NCBI GenBank assembly: GCA_030430075.1
Contig: JAUIGN010000009.1
Location: 62,001-126,000 of the forward strand
Reading direction: 5' to 3'
Source of the DNA: a bacterium
Lineage (GTDB): Bacteria; Planctomycetota; Planctomycetia; Pirellulales; Pirellulaceae
Length of the DNA: 64,000 bases
The translations under genes and the position numbers were made by a program. Positions 1-8,785 of this stretch are shown piece after piece; the first letter of the stretch is position 1; each line of letters begins with the position of its first letter. Below the pieces are notes generated by a model. That model did not search any database. It worked only from the letters and a program-made list of their open reading frames with translations, and had not been told where the DNA came from.

Positions 1-211
1 CGTCCCGCCGCCAAAGCAATCCATTGGCGTGCCGGCGAAAGGGTATCCGCCCCAAGCTCGCCGGAACGGACCAGCCGTTCAATTGAACACCGAGGGCCAC
101 TTTCGTTTTCGCCTCCCCATAAGCCGGGACGCGACAAAACACTAGGCACGCGGGCTTCCCCATTGCTACACTACACGACGATCGTGTCATCAACTGACCG
201 CGGAGAATCCA
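1..211 (+). promoter_or_regulatory. Upstream region of the first gene with a weak extended -10
   Basis: No coding region is supported here. TGCTACACT at 164-172 resembles an extended -10 (TG-N-TACACT); no convincing -35 is seen (TAGGCA near 143 is poor). GGAG at about 203-206 lies 7 nt before the ATG at 212 and supports that start. The same TGCTACACT string occurs upstream of the MoxR gene near 43,993. Confidence 0.25.
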
Positions 212-1987
212 ATGACGACGGTGAATTGTCCTTTGTGCGACGAGAAGGTTCGGGTCCCAGCCGCAGCCAGTTCGCAAGCCCGCGTACAGTGTCCCCTGTG
301 CGTCGAAGAGTTTGAATTGGCAGAGGCCCTCGACCAGCTCGCCCCGCTGCTCGTCGTCATCGATGACCCGGCAGCCGCCGCGACCGCAGATTCGTCAGGA
401 CCGCTGGCCGCACCGGACACCGAGCAAGCATCGCTCGACGAGCAAGGACTGCTTGACGGACCACCATCGGACGACGACGACGCAGCCATCGCTGCAGAGG
501 ATTCGACGGTTCCCGAGTTTACGTTTGAGGCACCGAGCGACACGCCGGCGGCGGCCCCCGAATTCGCCTTCGAAAGCGGCTCGGCTTCCGGCGGATCGAG
601 CGCCACCGCGGCCCGCCGCGCTCGAGCACAACGGCCTCAGAAGAGCGCGGTCAAGGAAATGATCAAAGTCGTCGGCGGCGGCGTCGTTGGGCTGACCATC
701 GCCCAGCTGATCCTCTGGTGGCTGCCGGGCGACTGGAAGCGGGATCCATTTGAACTGGGTCCGAAGATCCCCGGGTTCGCATCGTTCATTGTCAGTCCGC
801 GTTTCCGGGCCCCGTCGGTCGCGGACCAGAGCCAGGTTCCCGCCGCGCAACCCGCCGCGGCCGGTGGCCGCTTAGTCGATTTTGGAACGTTCGGTCAGGA
901 CCAGGACGGTGAATTGCCGTCATCCTCCTTTGATGGGATGTTCGACCCCAACGCACCGCAAGCCGAGCAAGTGAACGGCCGCAAGCAACGGAATCGCGAT
1001 GCGGGACAACCGAGCGTCGACAGCGTTGCGAATCAAAGTGTCGGTCCGGCCGGCGACGCGTCCGCGACCGTCACGGATCAAGAGACGGCCGATCTGGCGA
1101 GCGACGCGGGCGGCGACGACGCACTCACTCCTTTCCCCACCGAAGCAGAGGACGACTTGTTCACCAGCAAGCCGGCGATTGAAGTCCCCATGGTGAACCT
1201 CCCATCGTTCCCGACCACCACCGACGCCCCAGACGCCCCAGGCGCCGGGACGGCCACCCCGAGTGGCGGTGATTCGCCAGACCCCGCCGCGACGGCGGAT
1301 GCAAGTCAGGATGCGGTCGCGCCGACGGCTGCCGCGGACTCGGGAACGGGCGCAGGTACCGCAACGACCGACGATTCGACGGCAGCCGCTGAGGATTCCG
1401 CCGGCGGTGACCAGACGATCGTCTCGGTGCGAAACGCGCCGTCGATCTCCCCCGACCAACTCTCGACGCGACTGACCGGGGCGGTCAGCGCCAGTACCGC
1501 CATGGACAGTGCCACCGATGCGAACGACCGGGCGCTTGCCAAGGACTTCTACCTCAACCTGGCTGGACTCGGCGAAGCGATCACCTTTGTCGATCAACGC
1601 CAAGTGCCGGCACAGGTCAACGATGTCGGTAAGTTTGCCTTGGAAGTCGGCAACGACGAAGAGAAGCTCGCCTTGATCGGGAAAGTGGCGCCCAACTGGA
1701 TGAAGATCAATCGTCCGCACAACGGGGTCGTTGTCTACGGAACCATCGAGGCGGTTCAATTCGCGGAACCGTACTACACAACGTCATTGGCCATGCCCAA
1801 CAAGCAGGTCGTGCAGATCGTCAGTCTCAATGATCCGTCGTCCGACTACCAACCCCAGGATCGCGTCCTGGTCTTCGGCTGCATCCTGGATGCGCCACAA
1901 GAGAACCTGCCTGGTTACGAGGGCGACGCGACGACGATCGTTCTGGACGGCCTCCATGCCACGCTACCTCGTGCCGTCGAGAACTGA
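212..1987 (+). CDS. Zinc-ribbon, single-TM hypothetical protein
   Basis: A 591-residue protein of unknown function. The N-terminus has two CPLC knuckles (C6, C9, C27, C30), the pattern of a small zinc ribbon as in the planctomycete MJ0042-like zinc-finger proteins. A long acidic Ala/Asp/Ser/Thr-rich disordered stretch follows, and one hydrophobic segment at about 152-172 is the likely membrane anchor. Another low-complexity region runs to about residue 420. The last ~160 residues look folded, with alternating hydrophobic strands (GVVVYGTIEAVQ, DRVLVFGCIL), and are probably the functional domain. The architecture suggests a cytoplasmic zinc ribbon, a TM helix and an extracytoplasmic domain, but topology is inferred. 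The start is backed by GGAG 7 nt upstream. The stop is only 6 nt from the stop of the convergent next gene. No enzyme motif was recognised. Confidence 0.85.
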   Translation: MTTVNCPLCDEKVRVPAAASSQARVQCPLCVEEFELAEALDQLAPLLVVIDDPAAAATADSSGPLAAPDTEQASLDEQGLLDGPPSDDDDAAIAAEDSTVPEFTFEAPSDTPAAAPEFAFESGSASGGSSATAARRARAQRPQKSAVKEMIKVVGGGVVGLTIAQLILWWLPGDWKRDPFELGPKIPGFASFIVSPRFRAPSVADQSQVPAAQPAAAGGRLVDFGTFGQDQDGELPSSSFDGMFDPNAPQAEQVNGRKQRNRDAGQPSVDSVANQSVGPAGDASATVTDQETADLASDAGGDDALTPFPTEAEDDLFTSKPAIEVPMVNLPSFPTTTDAPDAPGAGTATPSGGDSPDPAATADASQDAVAPTAAADSGTGAGTATTDDSTAAAEDSAGGDQTIVSVRNAPSISPDQLSTRLTGAVSASTAMDSATDANDRALAKDFYLNLAGLGEAITFVDQRQVPAQVNDVGKFALEVGNDEEKLALIGKVAPNWMKINRPHNGVVVYGTIEAVQFAEPYYTTSLAMPNKQVVQIVSLNDPSSDYQPQDRVLVFGCILDAPQENLPGYEGDATTIVLDGLHATLPRAVEN

Positions 1988-1993
1988 ATCGGG

Positions 1994-3199
1994 TTACTCG
2001 CCGGCCGATGGCGGTTGCGGTGGGCTCGGCGATCCCAGGATCTGCTCGGCCTGCTGCAGTTTGTTGAATGAAGCCTTGAGTTCAGCGTTGGCATTGGCCG
2101 CCGCGGTTGCCCCACCCGGCGCCGGGGTTGCCGCTGGTTGCGATGGGTTCCCGGGCGTTCCAAGTGCACGTTCTCCCACCAGGCTCATCAACGTCTTCAC
2201 TGCGTTGAACCAGAACGGTCCACCCAAGCCGATCAAGAGCCCCGATGCCAGAACTCGGATGAACCAGTAACCGAATTGCAGCAAGCTCGCCCCCGGTGGC
2301 TGCCCGGCAGTCGTCGATGACGTCCGCTGAGACGGCCGCAGAAAACTTCGCGGCGGCAGCGACTCGTGATACCCCAGGGGCACGCCCACGTACGTTCGCA
2401 GGTCGTCGACGAGTGCCCGCATCTGTTTCAACTCCTCCTCGCCTGGCTGGAGCTGACTCGCCCCGTTGCCGTCACCACCGGCATCGTCGCCACCGCCACC
2501 AGGGGCACCTTGCTGACCGTCCTTCGTCTGCGCCACGTCACCACCGGCGGGCGCATCGCGTCTTGGCGACGGTTCCTCCCCATCGTTGACCTGTTCCCAG
2601 GTTGCAATGATTGACTCGGTATGCGCGAGAACCGCTTGGCGCGCAGCGGGGTCGGCCGCGTACGTCTGCAACATCAGCAAGGCGTCCACGTTCAGCATGA
2701 ATGCGATCACGATCCCGGCGATAATGGAAGCGACCTGAGATCGCCGCCGAAAGAAGTCACTGGCCGCATCGCCGTACTGCTCGTAGCGCACAATTGCATT
2801 GTCCAGCAGCGCGTCAACTTCTTCGGCGCTTCGCGCGGCCAGCGCCCGGCCGACGGCCGTCTTCGGCAGCAGCTTGATCATGTCCGCCGTGGAAAGCTTT
2901 GTCAGATCCTTCATCCAACTCGACCGCCACCGCCCCGGGGCCGGCACCAAGGGATTGCTGATCAGCGTCTTGACGACGGCGTCGCGCTGTTCGGCGATCT
3001 TGTCGGGATCCGTCAAACCAAGCTGCGAGTTGACCAATTCCTGCAACTCCGTCTCATAGAAGCTCTGCAGCATCCGTCTCAGATCATTGCCGCGAAAGTG
3101 GAGCACTCGATTGACGAGTTCCACGGCCACCGTGGCGATGGTTGACAACGAAAGCATCGACAGCGCAAGAGCCAAGAACGCTTGCAAGATGGCCAACAT
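1994..3199 (-). CDS. Multi-TM hypothetical membrane protein
   Basis: A 401-residue protein with an N-terminal hydrophobic helix (residues 3-28), a second at about 155-180 and a third near 310-335. The soluble part between the first two is helical and charged. Between helices two and three there is a Gly/Ala/Asp-rich linker, and the C-terminus is Pro/Ala-rich. No family was recognised. The ATG at 3199 starts directly with the first hydrophobic segment but has no good ribosome-binding site beside it. The strong AAGGAGG lies further upstream (3250-3256), followed by an in-frame ATT and a tract of five CCAA units, so the true start is uncertain. The gene is convergent with the upstream neighbour (6 nt between stops) and divergent from the LamG-DUF1549 gene. 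Confidence 0.8.
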   Translation of the reverse strand: MLAILQAFLALALSMLSLSTIATVAVELVNRVLHFRGNDLRRMLQSFYETELQELVNSQLGLTDPDKIAEQRDAVVKTLISNPLVPAPGRWRSSWMKDLTKLSTADMIKLLPKTAVGRALAARSAEEVDALLDNAIVRYEQYGDAASDFFRRRSQVASIIAGIVIAFMLNVDALLMLQTYAADPAARQAVLAHTESIIATWEQVNDGEEPSPRRDAPAGGDVAQTKDGQQGAPGGGGDDAGGDGNGASQLQPGEEELKQMRALVDDLRTYVGVPLGYHESLPPRSFLRPSQRTSSTTAGQPPGASLLQFGYWFIRVLASGLLIGLGGPFWFNAVKTLMSLVGERALGTPGNPSQPAATPAPGGATAAANANAELKASFNKLQQAEQILGSPSPPQPPSAGE

Positions 3200-3214
3200 A
3201 GAAATCGATCCGCT

Positions 3215-3237
3215 GGTTGGTTGGTTGGTTGGTTGGT
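3215..3237. repeat. Tetranucleotide microsatellite (GGTT/CCAA, 5.75 units)
   Basis: Five GGTT units plus GGT on the + strand read CCAA on the strand of the membrane-protein gene. The tract lies between a perfect AAGGAGG (3250-3256) and the ATG at 3199. Short tetranucleotide tracts in this position are typical slipped-strand sites, though six units is near the lower limit for high-rate variation. Confidence 0.9.
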
Positions 3238-3278
3238 AAAGAATTGCCGCCTCCTTGCCCCCCAGTCTAGCCTCACCA

Positions 3279-3320
3279 AAGGGGATAAGTCCATTTAGCG
3301 ATAAATGAATTTATCCCCTT
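3279..3320. promoter_or_regulatory. 10-bp inverted repeat between divergent genes
   Basis: AAGGGGATAA (3279-3288) and TTATCCCCTT (3311-3320) are perfect inverse complements separated by 22 nt. The pair sits between two divergent genes and just upstream of the candidate promoter at 3340-3369, the position of an operator or activator site. A regulatory role is inferred from position and symmetry only. Confidence 0.45.
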
Positions 3321-3339
3321 GCCGAGCCGCAGCCACGGT

Positions 3340-3369
3340 TTGACCGCGCCGCGAGTTTTGAAGTATTCT
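3340..3369 (+). promoter_or_regulatory. Candidate sigma-70 promoter for the LamG-DUF1549 gene
   Basis: TTGACC (3340-3345), an 18-nt spacer and TATTCT (3364-3369) match a housekeeping promoter at 5/6 and 4/6 positions. It is about 62 nt before the preferred ATG at 3431. Confidence 0.4.
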
Positions 3370-3430
3370 GTGGGTTGAACCGGCGCCGATGCGCAGGCCT
3401 CCCCCTCCCTTACCTGCCCTGATTGCCCTC

Positions 3431-6400
3431 ATGCAAACACAACGACTCGCGCCCCGCGACTGCCTTCTGACTTTTCTGCTGGCGTTGTCGCCGCTCTGGA
3501 ACGCGGCAGCCCAGGACCGGCTGCCTTCCAACCTTGAGCAGATTCTGGCCGACGAACCGGCGGTCGTCTGGACGTTTGAGGACGGCGTCGACAGCCTGGA
3601 TATTGACGGCCGGCTGGCCGCACTGGAGGGTCGTGCGGTTGGTGCGTGCCGACCGGGCAGCGGCGGCCCTCGACCACCACACTACCCATCATTCGCGGGC
3701 ACCAACGGTGCGTTGTCGCTCGACGGCCGTGGATCCTATCTCCGTGTGCCCGATCCGGTGGGGGCCGGAATCGCCGGGAGCAGGGGAGAATCGCAGCACG
3801 ACAGCGTCTTGGACTTCCGGTTGGGAGACTCGATCACCATCGAAGCTTGGGTCAATCCGGCGGCCATCGTTGCGGATCAGCAGGTGTACATCGTCGGCAA
3901 AGGGCGGACCCAGAATGAGGGCTTCGCACGCGACAACCAGAATTTCGCCTTACGTCTCCGCGGCCAGCAGGGTGTCGGCCGGCTTAGCTTCCTGTTTCGA
4001 AGCAAGGCAGCTCAGGGCAGCGGAACGCGTGACAACTTTCACCGCTGGAACTCGACGCTGGGTGTCGCCCCCGATGGGATGTGGCACCACGTGGCCGTCG
4101 TATACACCTTCGGCAAGCCGCAGAGCATCCGGGGGTACGTGGACGGTCAGGAGACGTCGGGCAGCTGGGACATTGGCGGGGCAACGACGGCCGCTCCCGT
4201 AGTCGATGATGACGACCTCTGGATAGGATCATCAATGGGCGGAAGTTCCGCCGCCTCATTCCAAGGAGGAATCGACGACCTCGCCATCTACCGTCGCGAG
4301 CTTCCCGCCGAACGACTTATCGCGCGGTACCGGGCGGCTGCCGTCGATCCGCTGGATGCCGAACTGGCGGCCGCTGAGGATCTGCCCACGGACCAGGTGC
4401 TCGTCGAGCTGTTTGACAAGACGCCCGCCAGTCAACAGTGGTCGCTGCATCGGCCTGCCCCGACGCTCCGTTATGGGCAGCAAGGCTTCGGCTGGACCCG
4501 TGTCCCGCACCGCTATCTTGAACGGGGCGTCCGTGGCGACTGGCAGAACACGCTCATGCTCCGAGCTCGCAGCCGCCTGCGACTCGACGCATCCGCCCCC
4601 GTGCACTTCTTGCTCCGTTATAAGACGGCGGCCAGGCTCTACCTGGACGGCAAGCTGATCGCCCAAACCGGGCAGATGAGCCGCAACGCCAGCGGCCATG
4701 AAAAGGTCCCGCCGAGAAAGCGTTCGCGCCGCCCCGACGTTCACATGCTGTTGCCCGGGATGCAGGAGCAGATCGTCAAATTGGATGTGCCGGCAGGCGA
4801 GCACCTCGTTCGTCTGGACGCGGTGGTGGGGGGGAGCGGCGTTCGCCTGGAATTGGGCCAATTGTCGGTCGGCATCGCCGTCGCTGATGGACCGATGCGC
4901 CTGCTGGCGGCGGGCGGCGGCATGTCCCCGCGGCTTGACGAGCCTGGTTGGCAGAAGTACCGCGATGAGCTGGCGGTGCAGATGCGCGAGCTGGACGCCC
5001 GCCATCGACGGCTGGCCTCCCAGGACTGGCGGGAGTATTGGAATTACCGGCACGAGCTGGCCCGGGAAGTCGCCAGTTCCCAGCCGCCGCTCGACGTGCC
5101 CCAGCCAATCGGCGCGCGACCGGAGGGAACGGCGGTCGATCGGTTCGTCGACGCAGCGCTGGCGCAACGCGGCGTCCGCCCGGCGCCCGACGCCGGTGAT
5201 ACCGCATTCCTGCGTCGCGTCACGCTCGACATCGCCGGGGTCGTGCCATCCCGCGAGGAAGTTGAAGGATTCCTCGCCCAACCACGCGGCGAACGGCGTG
5301 CCGCGGCGATCGAGCGGCTGCTGGACGACCCCCGCTGGGCCGACCACTGGGTCGCCTACTGGCAAGACGTGCTGGCTGAAAACCCCGGGATCCTCAAGCC
5401 CAAGCTGAATAACACGGGGCCGTTCCGCTGGTGGATCTACGAATCGTTCCTGGATAACAAGCCGATGGACCAGTTTGTGACGGAGCTGGTCTTAATGGAG
5501 GGCAGCAAGTATGCCGGCGGACCGGCCGGCTTCGCGATGGCAACTGAAAACGACGCCCCCATGGCCGCCAAAGCACATGTTCTGGCGCAGGCCTTCTTGG
5601 GGCTCGACATGACCTGTGCGCGGTGCCACGACGCGCCCTATCATCCGTTCAAGCAGGAGCAGCTCTTCAACCTGGCTGCGATGCTGGGACGAAAGCCGAC
5701 CCAATTGCCCAAGACCAGCACCGTCCCCACGGGCGAAGGAGGCCGACGCCCGCTGGTCGAAATCTCACTCAAGCCGGGCCAGACGATCGACCCTGCCTGG
5801 CCATTCTCGCATTTGGGCGCCGAGCTTCCCGAAGGCTTGCTCACCAACAGCCAGGATCAGCGCGAGCAGTTGGCCGCCCGGATCACGTCCCCTCACAACC
5901 GGCGATTTGCCAAGGTCATCGTCAATCGCCTCTGGCAACGCTACCTGGGCCGCGGTCTCGTCGAACCGATCGACGATTGGGAGTCCGATGCGCAAGCGGC
6001 AGCAAGTTCGCCGCTACTTGATTTCCTGGCGCGGCAGCTCGTCCTCCATGACTACGATCTCAAGCATGTCGCTCGGCTGATTTTGAATTCGCATGCCTAC
6101 CAACGGCAACCACAGGCGGTCTCCGCCAGCGAAAGCCTGCCGGTGACGTTTGCGGCCCCGGCCAGGCGGCGGATGTCGGCCGAGCAGTTGGTCGATTCGC
6201 TGTTCGTCATTAGCGGCAAGCGGATGAACGCGGAAGCTCTCACGCTGGACCCCGAAGGCCGTCGGCCGTCGAGCACCTTCTTGAATCTCGGCGTGCCTCG
6301 ACGGTCCTGGCAGTTTACGTCACTCTCCAACGAACGGGACCGCCCCGCTCTGGCACTGCCGATGGCGCAGAGCATGATCGATCTCCTGACCGCCTACGGC

Positions 6401-6883
6401 TGGCGCGACTCTCGTCCCAACCCGATCTCGGTCCGCAACGATGACGCGACGATGCTGCAACCGTTGACGCTCGCCAACGGCGTGATCGGGCGTCGCGCCG
6501 TCACGTTGTCTGACGATCACGCGATCACCGCATTATGTTTGCAAGAGCAGACCGTCGACAACCTGGTGCGTGATGTCTACTTGCAAGTCCTCTCACGACC
6601 GCCGACCGATCAGGAAGCCGCACCGTTCATCGAACTGCTGGCAGATGGCTACGCGACCCGCGTCGTCGCCGGCCAGCCGGTCACCCACCCACCGCCGGTC
6701 TACAATCCCGTTTCCTGGTCGAATCACCTGAATGCCGAAGCAACCAAGCTCAAACACGAGTTGGAGCGGTCCGTTCTCGCCGGTGACCTGCCGACGCGCC
6801 GTCTCAACGCAGACTGGCGGCAGCGTATGGAAGATGTCGTCTGGGCGCTGATGAACTCACCCGAATTCGCCTTCGTTCCATAA
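3431..6883 (+). CDS. LamG-DUF1549-DUF1553 exported protein
   Basis: A 1,150-residue protein of the planctomycete PSCyt2/PSD1 class. An upstream in-frame ATG exists at 3389, but the ATG at 3431 begins a normal signal peptide (hydrophobic core LLTFLLALSPLW, Ala-rich cleavage region), so it is preferred. Residues about 60-305 form a LamG/concanavalin-like domain (GDSITIEAWVNP, MWHHVAVVY, GYVDG). After a beta-rich linker, DUF1549 runs from about 570 to 780 and contains the single CARCH motif at 729-733, a c-type-heme-like CxxCH. DUF1553 runs from about 815 to the C-terminus (NRLWQRYLGRGLV, LILNSHAYQR). Relatives often start with a planctomycete cytochrome C domain (PSCyt1); here LamG replaces it. 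The next gene, DUF1501, is the usual partner. The exact reaction of the pair is not established; sulfated-polysaccharide or carbohydrate use has been suggested in general. Confidence 0.92.
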   Translation: MQTQRLAPRDCLLTFLLALSPLWNAAAQDRLPSNLEQILADEPAVVWTFEDGVDSLDIDGRLAALEGRAVGACRPGSGGPRPPHYPSFAGTNGALSLDGRGSYLRVPDPVGAGIAGSRGESQHDSVLDFRLGDSITIEAWVNPAAIVADQQVYIVGKGRTQNEGFARDNQNFALRLRGQQGVGRLSFLFRSKAAQGSGTRDNFHRWNSTLGVAPDGMWHHVAVVYTFGKPQSIRGYVDGQETSGSWDIGGATTAAPVVDDDDLWIGSSMGGSSAASFQGGIDDLAIYRRELPAERLIARYRAAAVDPLDAELAAAEDLPTDQVLVELFDKTPASQQWSLHRPAPTLRYGQQGFGWTRVPHRYLERGVRGDWQNTLMLRARSRLRLDASAPVHFLLRYKTAARLYLDGKLIAQTGQMSRNASGHEKVPPRKRSRRPDVHMLLPGMQEQIVKLDVPAGEHLVRLDAVVGGSGVRLELGQLSVGIAVADGPMRLLAAGGGMSPRLDEPGWQKYRDELAVQMRELDARHRRLASQDWREYWNYRHELAREVASSQPPLDVPQPIGARPEGTAVDRFVDAALAQRGVRPAPDAGDTAFLRRVTLDIAGVVPSREEVEGFLAQPRGERRAAAIERLLDDPRWADHWVAYWQDVLAENPGILKPKLNNTGPFRWWIYESFLDNKPMDQFVTELVLMEGSKYAGGPAGFAMATENDAPMAAKAHVLAQAFLGLDMTCARCHDAPYHPFKQEQLFNLAAMLGRKPTQLPKTSTVPTGEGGRRPLVEISLKPGQTIDPAWPFSHLGAELPEGLLTNSQDQREQLAARITSPHNRRFAKVIVNRLWQRYLGRGLVEPIDDWESDAQAAASSPLLDFLARQLVLHDYDLKHVARLILNSHAYQRQPQAVSASESLPVTFAAPARRRMSAEQLVDSLFVISGKRMNAEALTLDPEGRRPSSTFLNLGVPRRSWQFTSLSNERDRPALALPMAQSMIDLLTAYGWRDSRPNPISVRNDDATMLQPLTLANGVIGRRAVTLSDDHAITALCLQEQTVDNLVRDVYLQVLSRPPTDQEAAPFIELLADGYATRVVAGQPVTHPPPVYNPVSWSNHLNAEATKLKHELERSVLAGDLPTRRLNADWRQRMEDVVWALMNSPEFAFVP

Positions 6884-7026
6884 CGTGTCAGAGCCACCGC
6901 CAGACAGGGAGCGTGCCTATCCCCGGTCCGCTCCGGTTGGCAACGAACGTTTGGCGCACGATGAACTGCTGTGTCCCGATTAGCAAGCGAACTGGTCATC
7001 ACTCCACGAACCCACCTCAAGAGCTC

Positions 7027-8349
7027 ATGAGCAACCCTACCTCTCGTCGGCGGTTTCTCCAGCAGGTTGGCGCGGCCTCGGCGGTCGCCGCCGGTGGAAC
7101 CCTGCTCCCGGACAACCAACGCACCTCGCTTGCCGCCGCCGAGTCGGCCGCAGGCAAACTATCCGCTAAAGCCGATAGTTGTATCTTTATCTGGCTTGGG
7201 GGTGGCGCCTGTCACATTGACACCTGGGACCCCAAGCAGAAAGGCGACGCTAAGGCCAAACAGGCGGGGTCCTATTATGACTCGATCGCCACCAGCGTGA
7301 ACGGTGTTCGCGTGTGTCAGCACTTGCAGCGGATGGCACCGCTCCTGGACCGCACGATTCTCATGCGTTCCGTGCATCACGACGTGATTGACGAGCATGC
7401 GGCGGCGGTCAATCGCGTTCACACGGGGCGTCCACCGACAGGCACGACCGTCTACCCTTCGATCGGCTCGGTCGTCGCCCACGAACTTGGCGCGCGCGGC
7501 GACGGCGTTCCCGCCTACGTCGTCATGGGCTACCCCAGTGCCAGCCGCGGACCGGGGTTTCTCGGTGCGAAGGACGGATATGTCTACCTGACGGAAACCG
7601 AGTCAGGACCCGCCGGCCTCAAACGGCCGGCAGACGTTTCCGTGGTGCGACAGCAGCGGCGCGAGCAGATGCTGGCCCGACTGCAGCAAGACTACCTGCG
7701 GAAGCACGCGGGTGAGGCCAAGGTCAAGGACTATATCGAAACCAGTATCGCGGGCCTCAAGCTGGCGGGCCCGCAATTCATGAGTGTGTTTGATCTGCAA
7801 AGCGAATCGGACGCGTTGAGAACCCAGTACGGAGGCGAATTCGGTCAACGCTGCCTGCTGGCTCGGCGGCTCGTCGAATCGGGGGTGCGCTTCGTCGAAG
7901 TGTCATTCAACCTGAATTTCATCAACGGAACGGGTTGGGACACGCACAACGACGGGCAATTGAACCAACATATCATGATCGATCAGTTGGACCGGGCACT
8001 CGCTGCGCTGATCCTCGACCTGGAAGCACGGGGGCGGTTGGATCGGACCTTGATCGTGGTGGCGACGGAGTTTGGGCGACCACCGCAGTTTGACGGCGGA
8101 GGCGGCCGCGGCCACTACAGCAAAGCGTTCAGCATGGTGTTGGCCGGTGGCGGGCTGAAGACGGGCCAGGCAATCGGCACGACCGACGAGTTGGGTGAGA
8201 AGATCGTCGACACACCGGTTTCGATTCCCGATTTTCACGCGACCATCTACACCGCACTGGGTATTGATCCGTCCCGCGAACTCTATGATGGCGTTCGCCC
8301 CGTGCCGATCACCGACCGCGGCGTCCCCGCAGCACAAGCATTCGTCTGA
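7027..8349 (+). CDS. DUF1501 family Tat-exported protein
   Basis: A 440-residue protein of the DUF1501 family (alkaline-phosphatase/sulfatase-like fold). The open frame continues upstream to a GTG at 6913, but the ATG at 7027 starts a clear twin-arginine signal (SRRRFLQQVGAASAVAAGG), so it is the better start. Family hallmarks include the GGGACHIDTWDPK stretch, the RSVHHDVIDEHAAAVN region, WDTHNDG and the late FGRPPQFDG-GRGHY segment. Tat export implies folding, perhaps with a metal, before transport. It lies 143 nt after the DUF1549/DUF1553 gene on the same strand, the standard planctomycete pairing, and is probably co-transcribed with it. The 3' end is followed by a 43-bp tandem repeat array. 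Substrate unknown. Confidence 0.93.
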   Translation: MSNPTSRRRFLQQVGAASAVAAGGTLLPDNQRTSLAAAESAAGKLSAKADSCIFIWLGGGACHIDTWDPKQKGDAKAKQAGSYYDSIATSVNGVRVCQHLQRMAPLLDRTILMRSVHHDVIDEHAAAVNRVHTGRPPTGTTVYPSIGSVVAHELGARGDGVPAYVVMGYPSASRGPGFLGAKDGYVYLTETESGPAGLKRPADVSVVRQQRREQMLARLQQDYLRKHAGEAKVKDYIETSIAGLKLAGPQFMSVFDLQSESDALRTQYGGEFGQRCLLARRLVESGVRFVEVSFNLNFINGTGWDTHNDGQLNQHIMIDQLDRALAALILDLEARGRLDRTLIVVATEFGRPPQFDGGGGRGHYSKAFSMVLAGGGLKTGQAIGTTDELGEKIVDTPVSIPDFHATIYTALGIDPSRELYDGVRPVPITDRGVPAAQAFV

Positions 8350-8383
8350 CCCCACCGTCAAGCGCGCACAACTGGCGCGCCTT

Positions 8384-8435
8384 GCTCGGCGCGGGTCTCT
8401 GACCCCGCCGAAACCGCCGACCGCAAGGTCTCCCC
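8384..8435 (+). repeat. Dispersed GCGGGTCTCTGACCCCGC element, copy 1
   Basis: A roughly 50-bp unit starting GCTCGGCGCGGGTCTC and ending in an AAGGTCTCCC tail. It is nearly identical to 61,478-61,527 at the other end of the window. It leads into the 43-bp array that follows. The core GGGTC-TCT-GACCC can form a small hairpin. Confidence 0.8.
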
Positions 8436-8437
8436 TC

Positions 8438-8737
8438 GCTGTGCGCGGGTCTCTGCCCCGCACCCGCCGCATCGCGTTTGCTGTGCGCGGGTCTCTGACC
8501 CCGCACCCGCCGCATCGCGTTTGCTGTGCGCGGGTCTCTGACCCCGCACCCTCCGCATCGCGCTCGCTGTGCGCGGGTCTCTGACCCCGCACTCGCCGCA
8601 TCGCGTTTGCTGTGCGCGGGTCTCTGACCCCGCACCCGCCGCATCGCGCTTGCTGTGCGCGGGTCTCTGACTCCGCACCCGCCGCATCGCGCTCGCTGTG
8701 CGCGGGTCTCTGACCCCGCACCCGCCGGGACCGCAAG
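8438..8737 (+). repeat. 43-bp minisatellite, seven units
   Basis: Units start at 8438, 8480, 8523, 8566, 8609, 8652 and 8695. The period is 43 bp, except for one 42-bp unit that lost a base. Each contains GCGGGTCTCTGACCCCGC followed by a CCGCATCGCG-type spacer, with only scattered substitutions. The period is not a multiple of three, so reading frames rotate, which argues against coding. There are no unique spacers, so it is not a CRISPR array. With its flanks it fills the gap between the DUF1501 gene and the convergent oxidoreductase gene; nothing else is seen in 8350-8785. Confidence 0.9.
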
Positions 8738-8785
8738 GTCTCCCCACCCGTCACAACTCCAAACCCGGGCGGTCCGCACCGCCAC

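Noticed and set aside
8438..8737. CRISPR-like array
   Set aside because: Units are near-identical end to end with no unique spacers, no leader and no cas genes; it is a tandem minisatellite.
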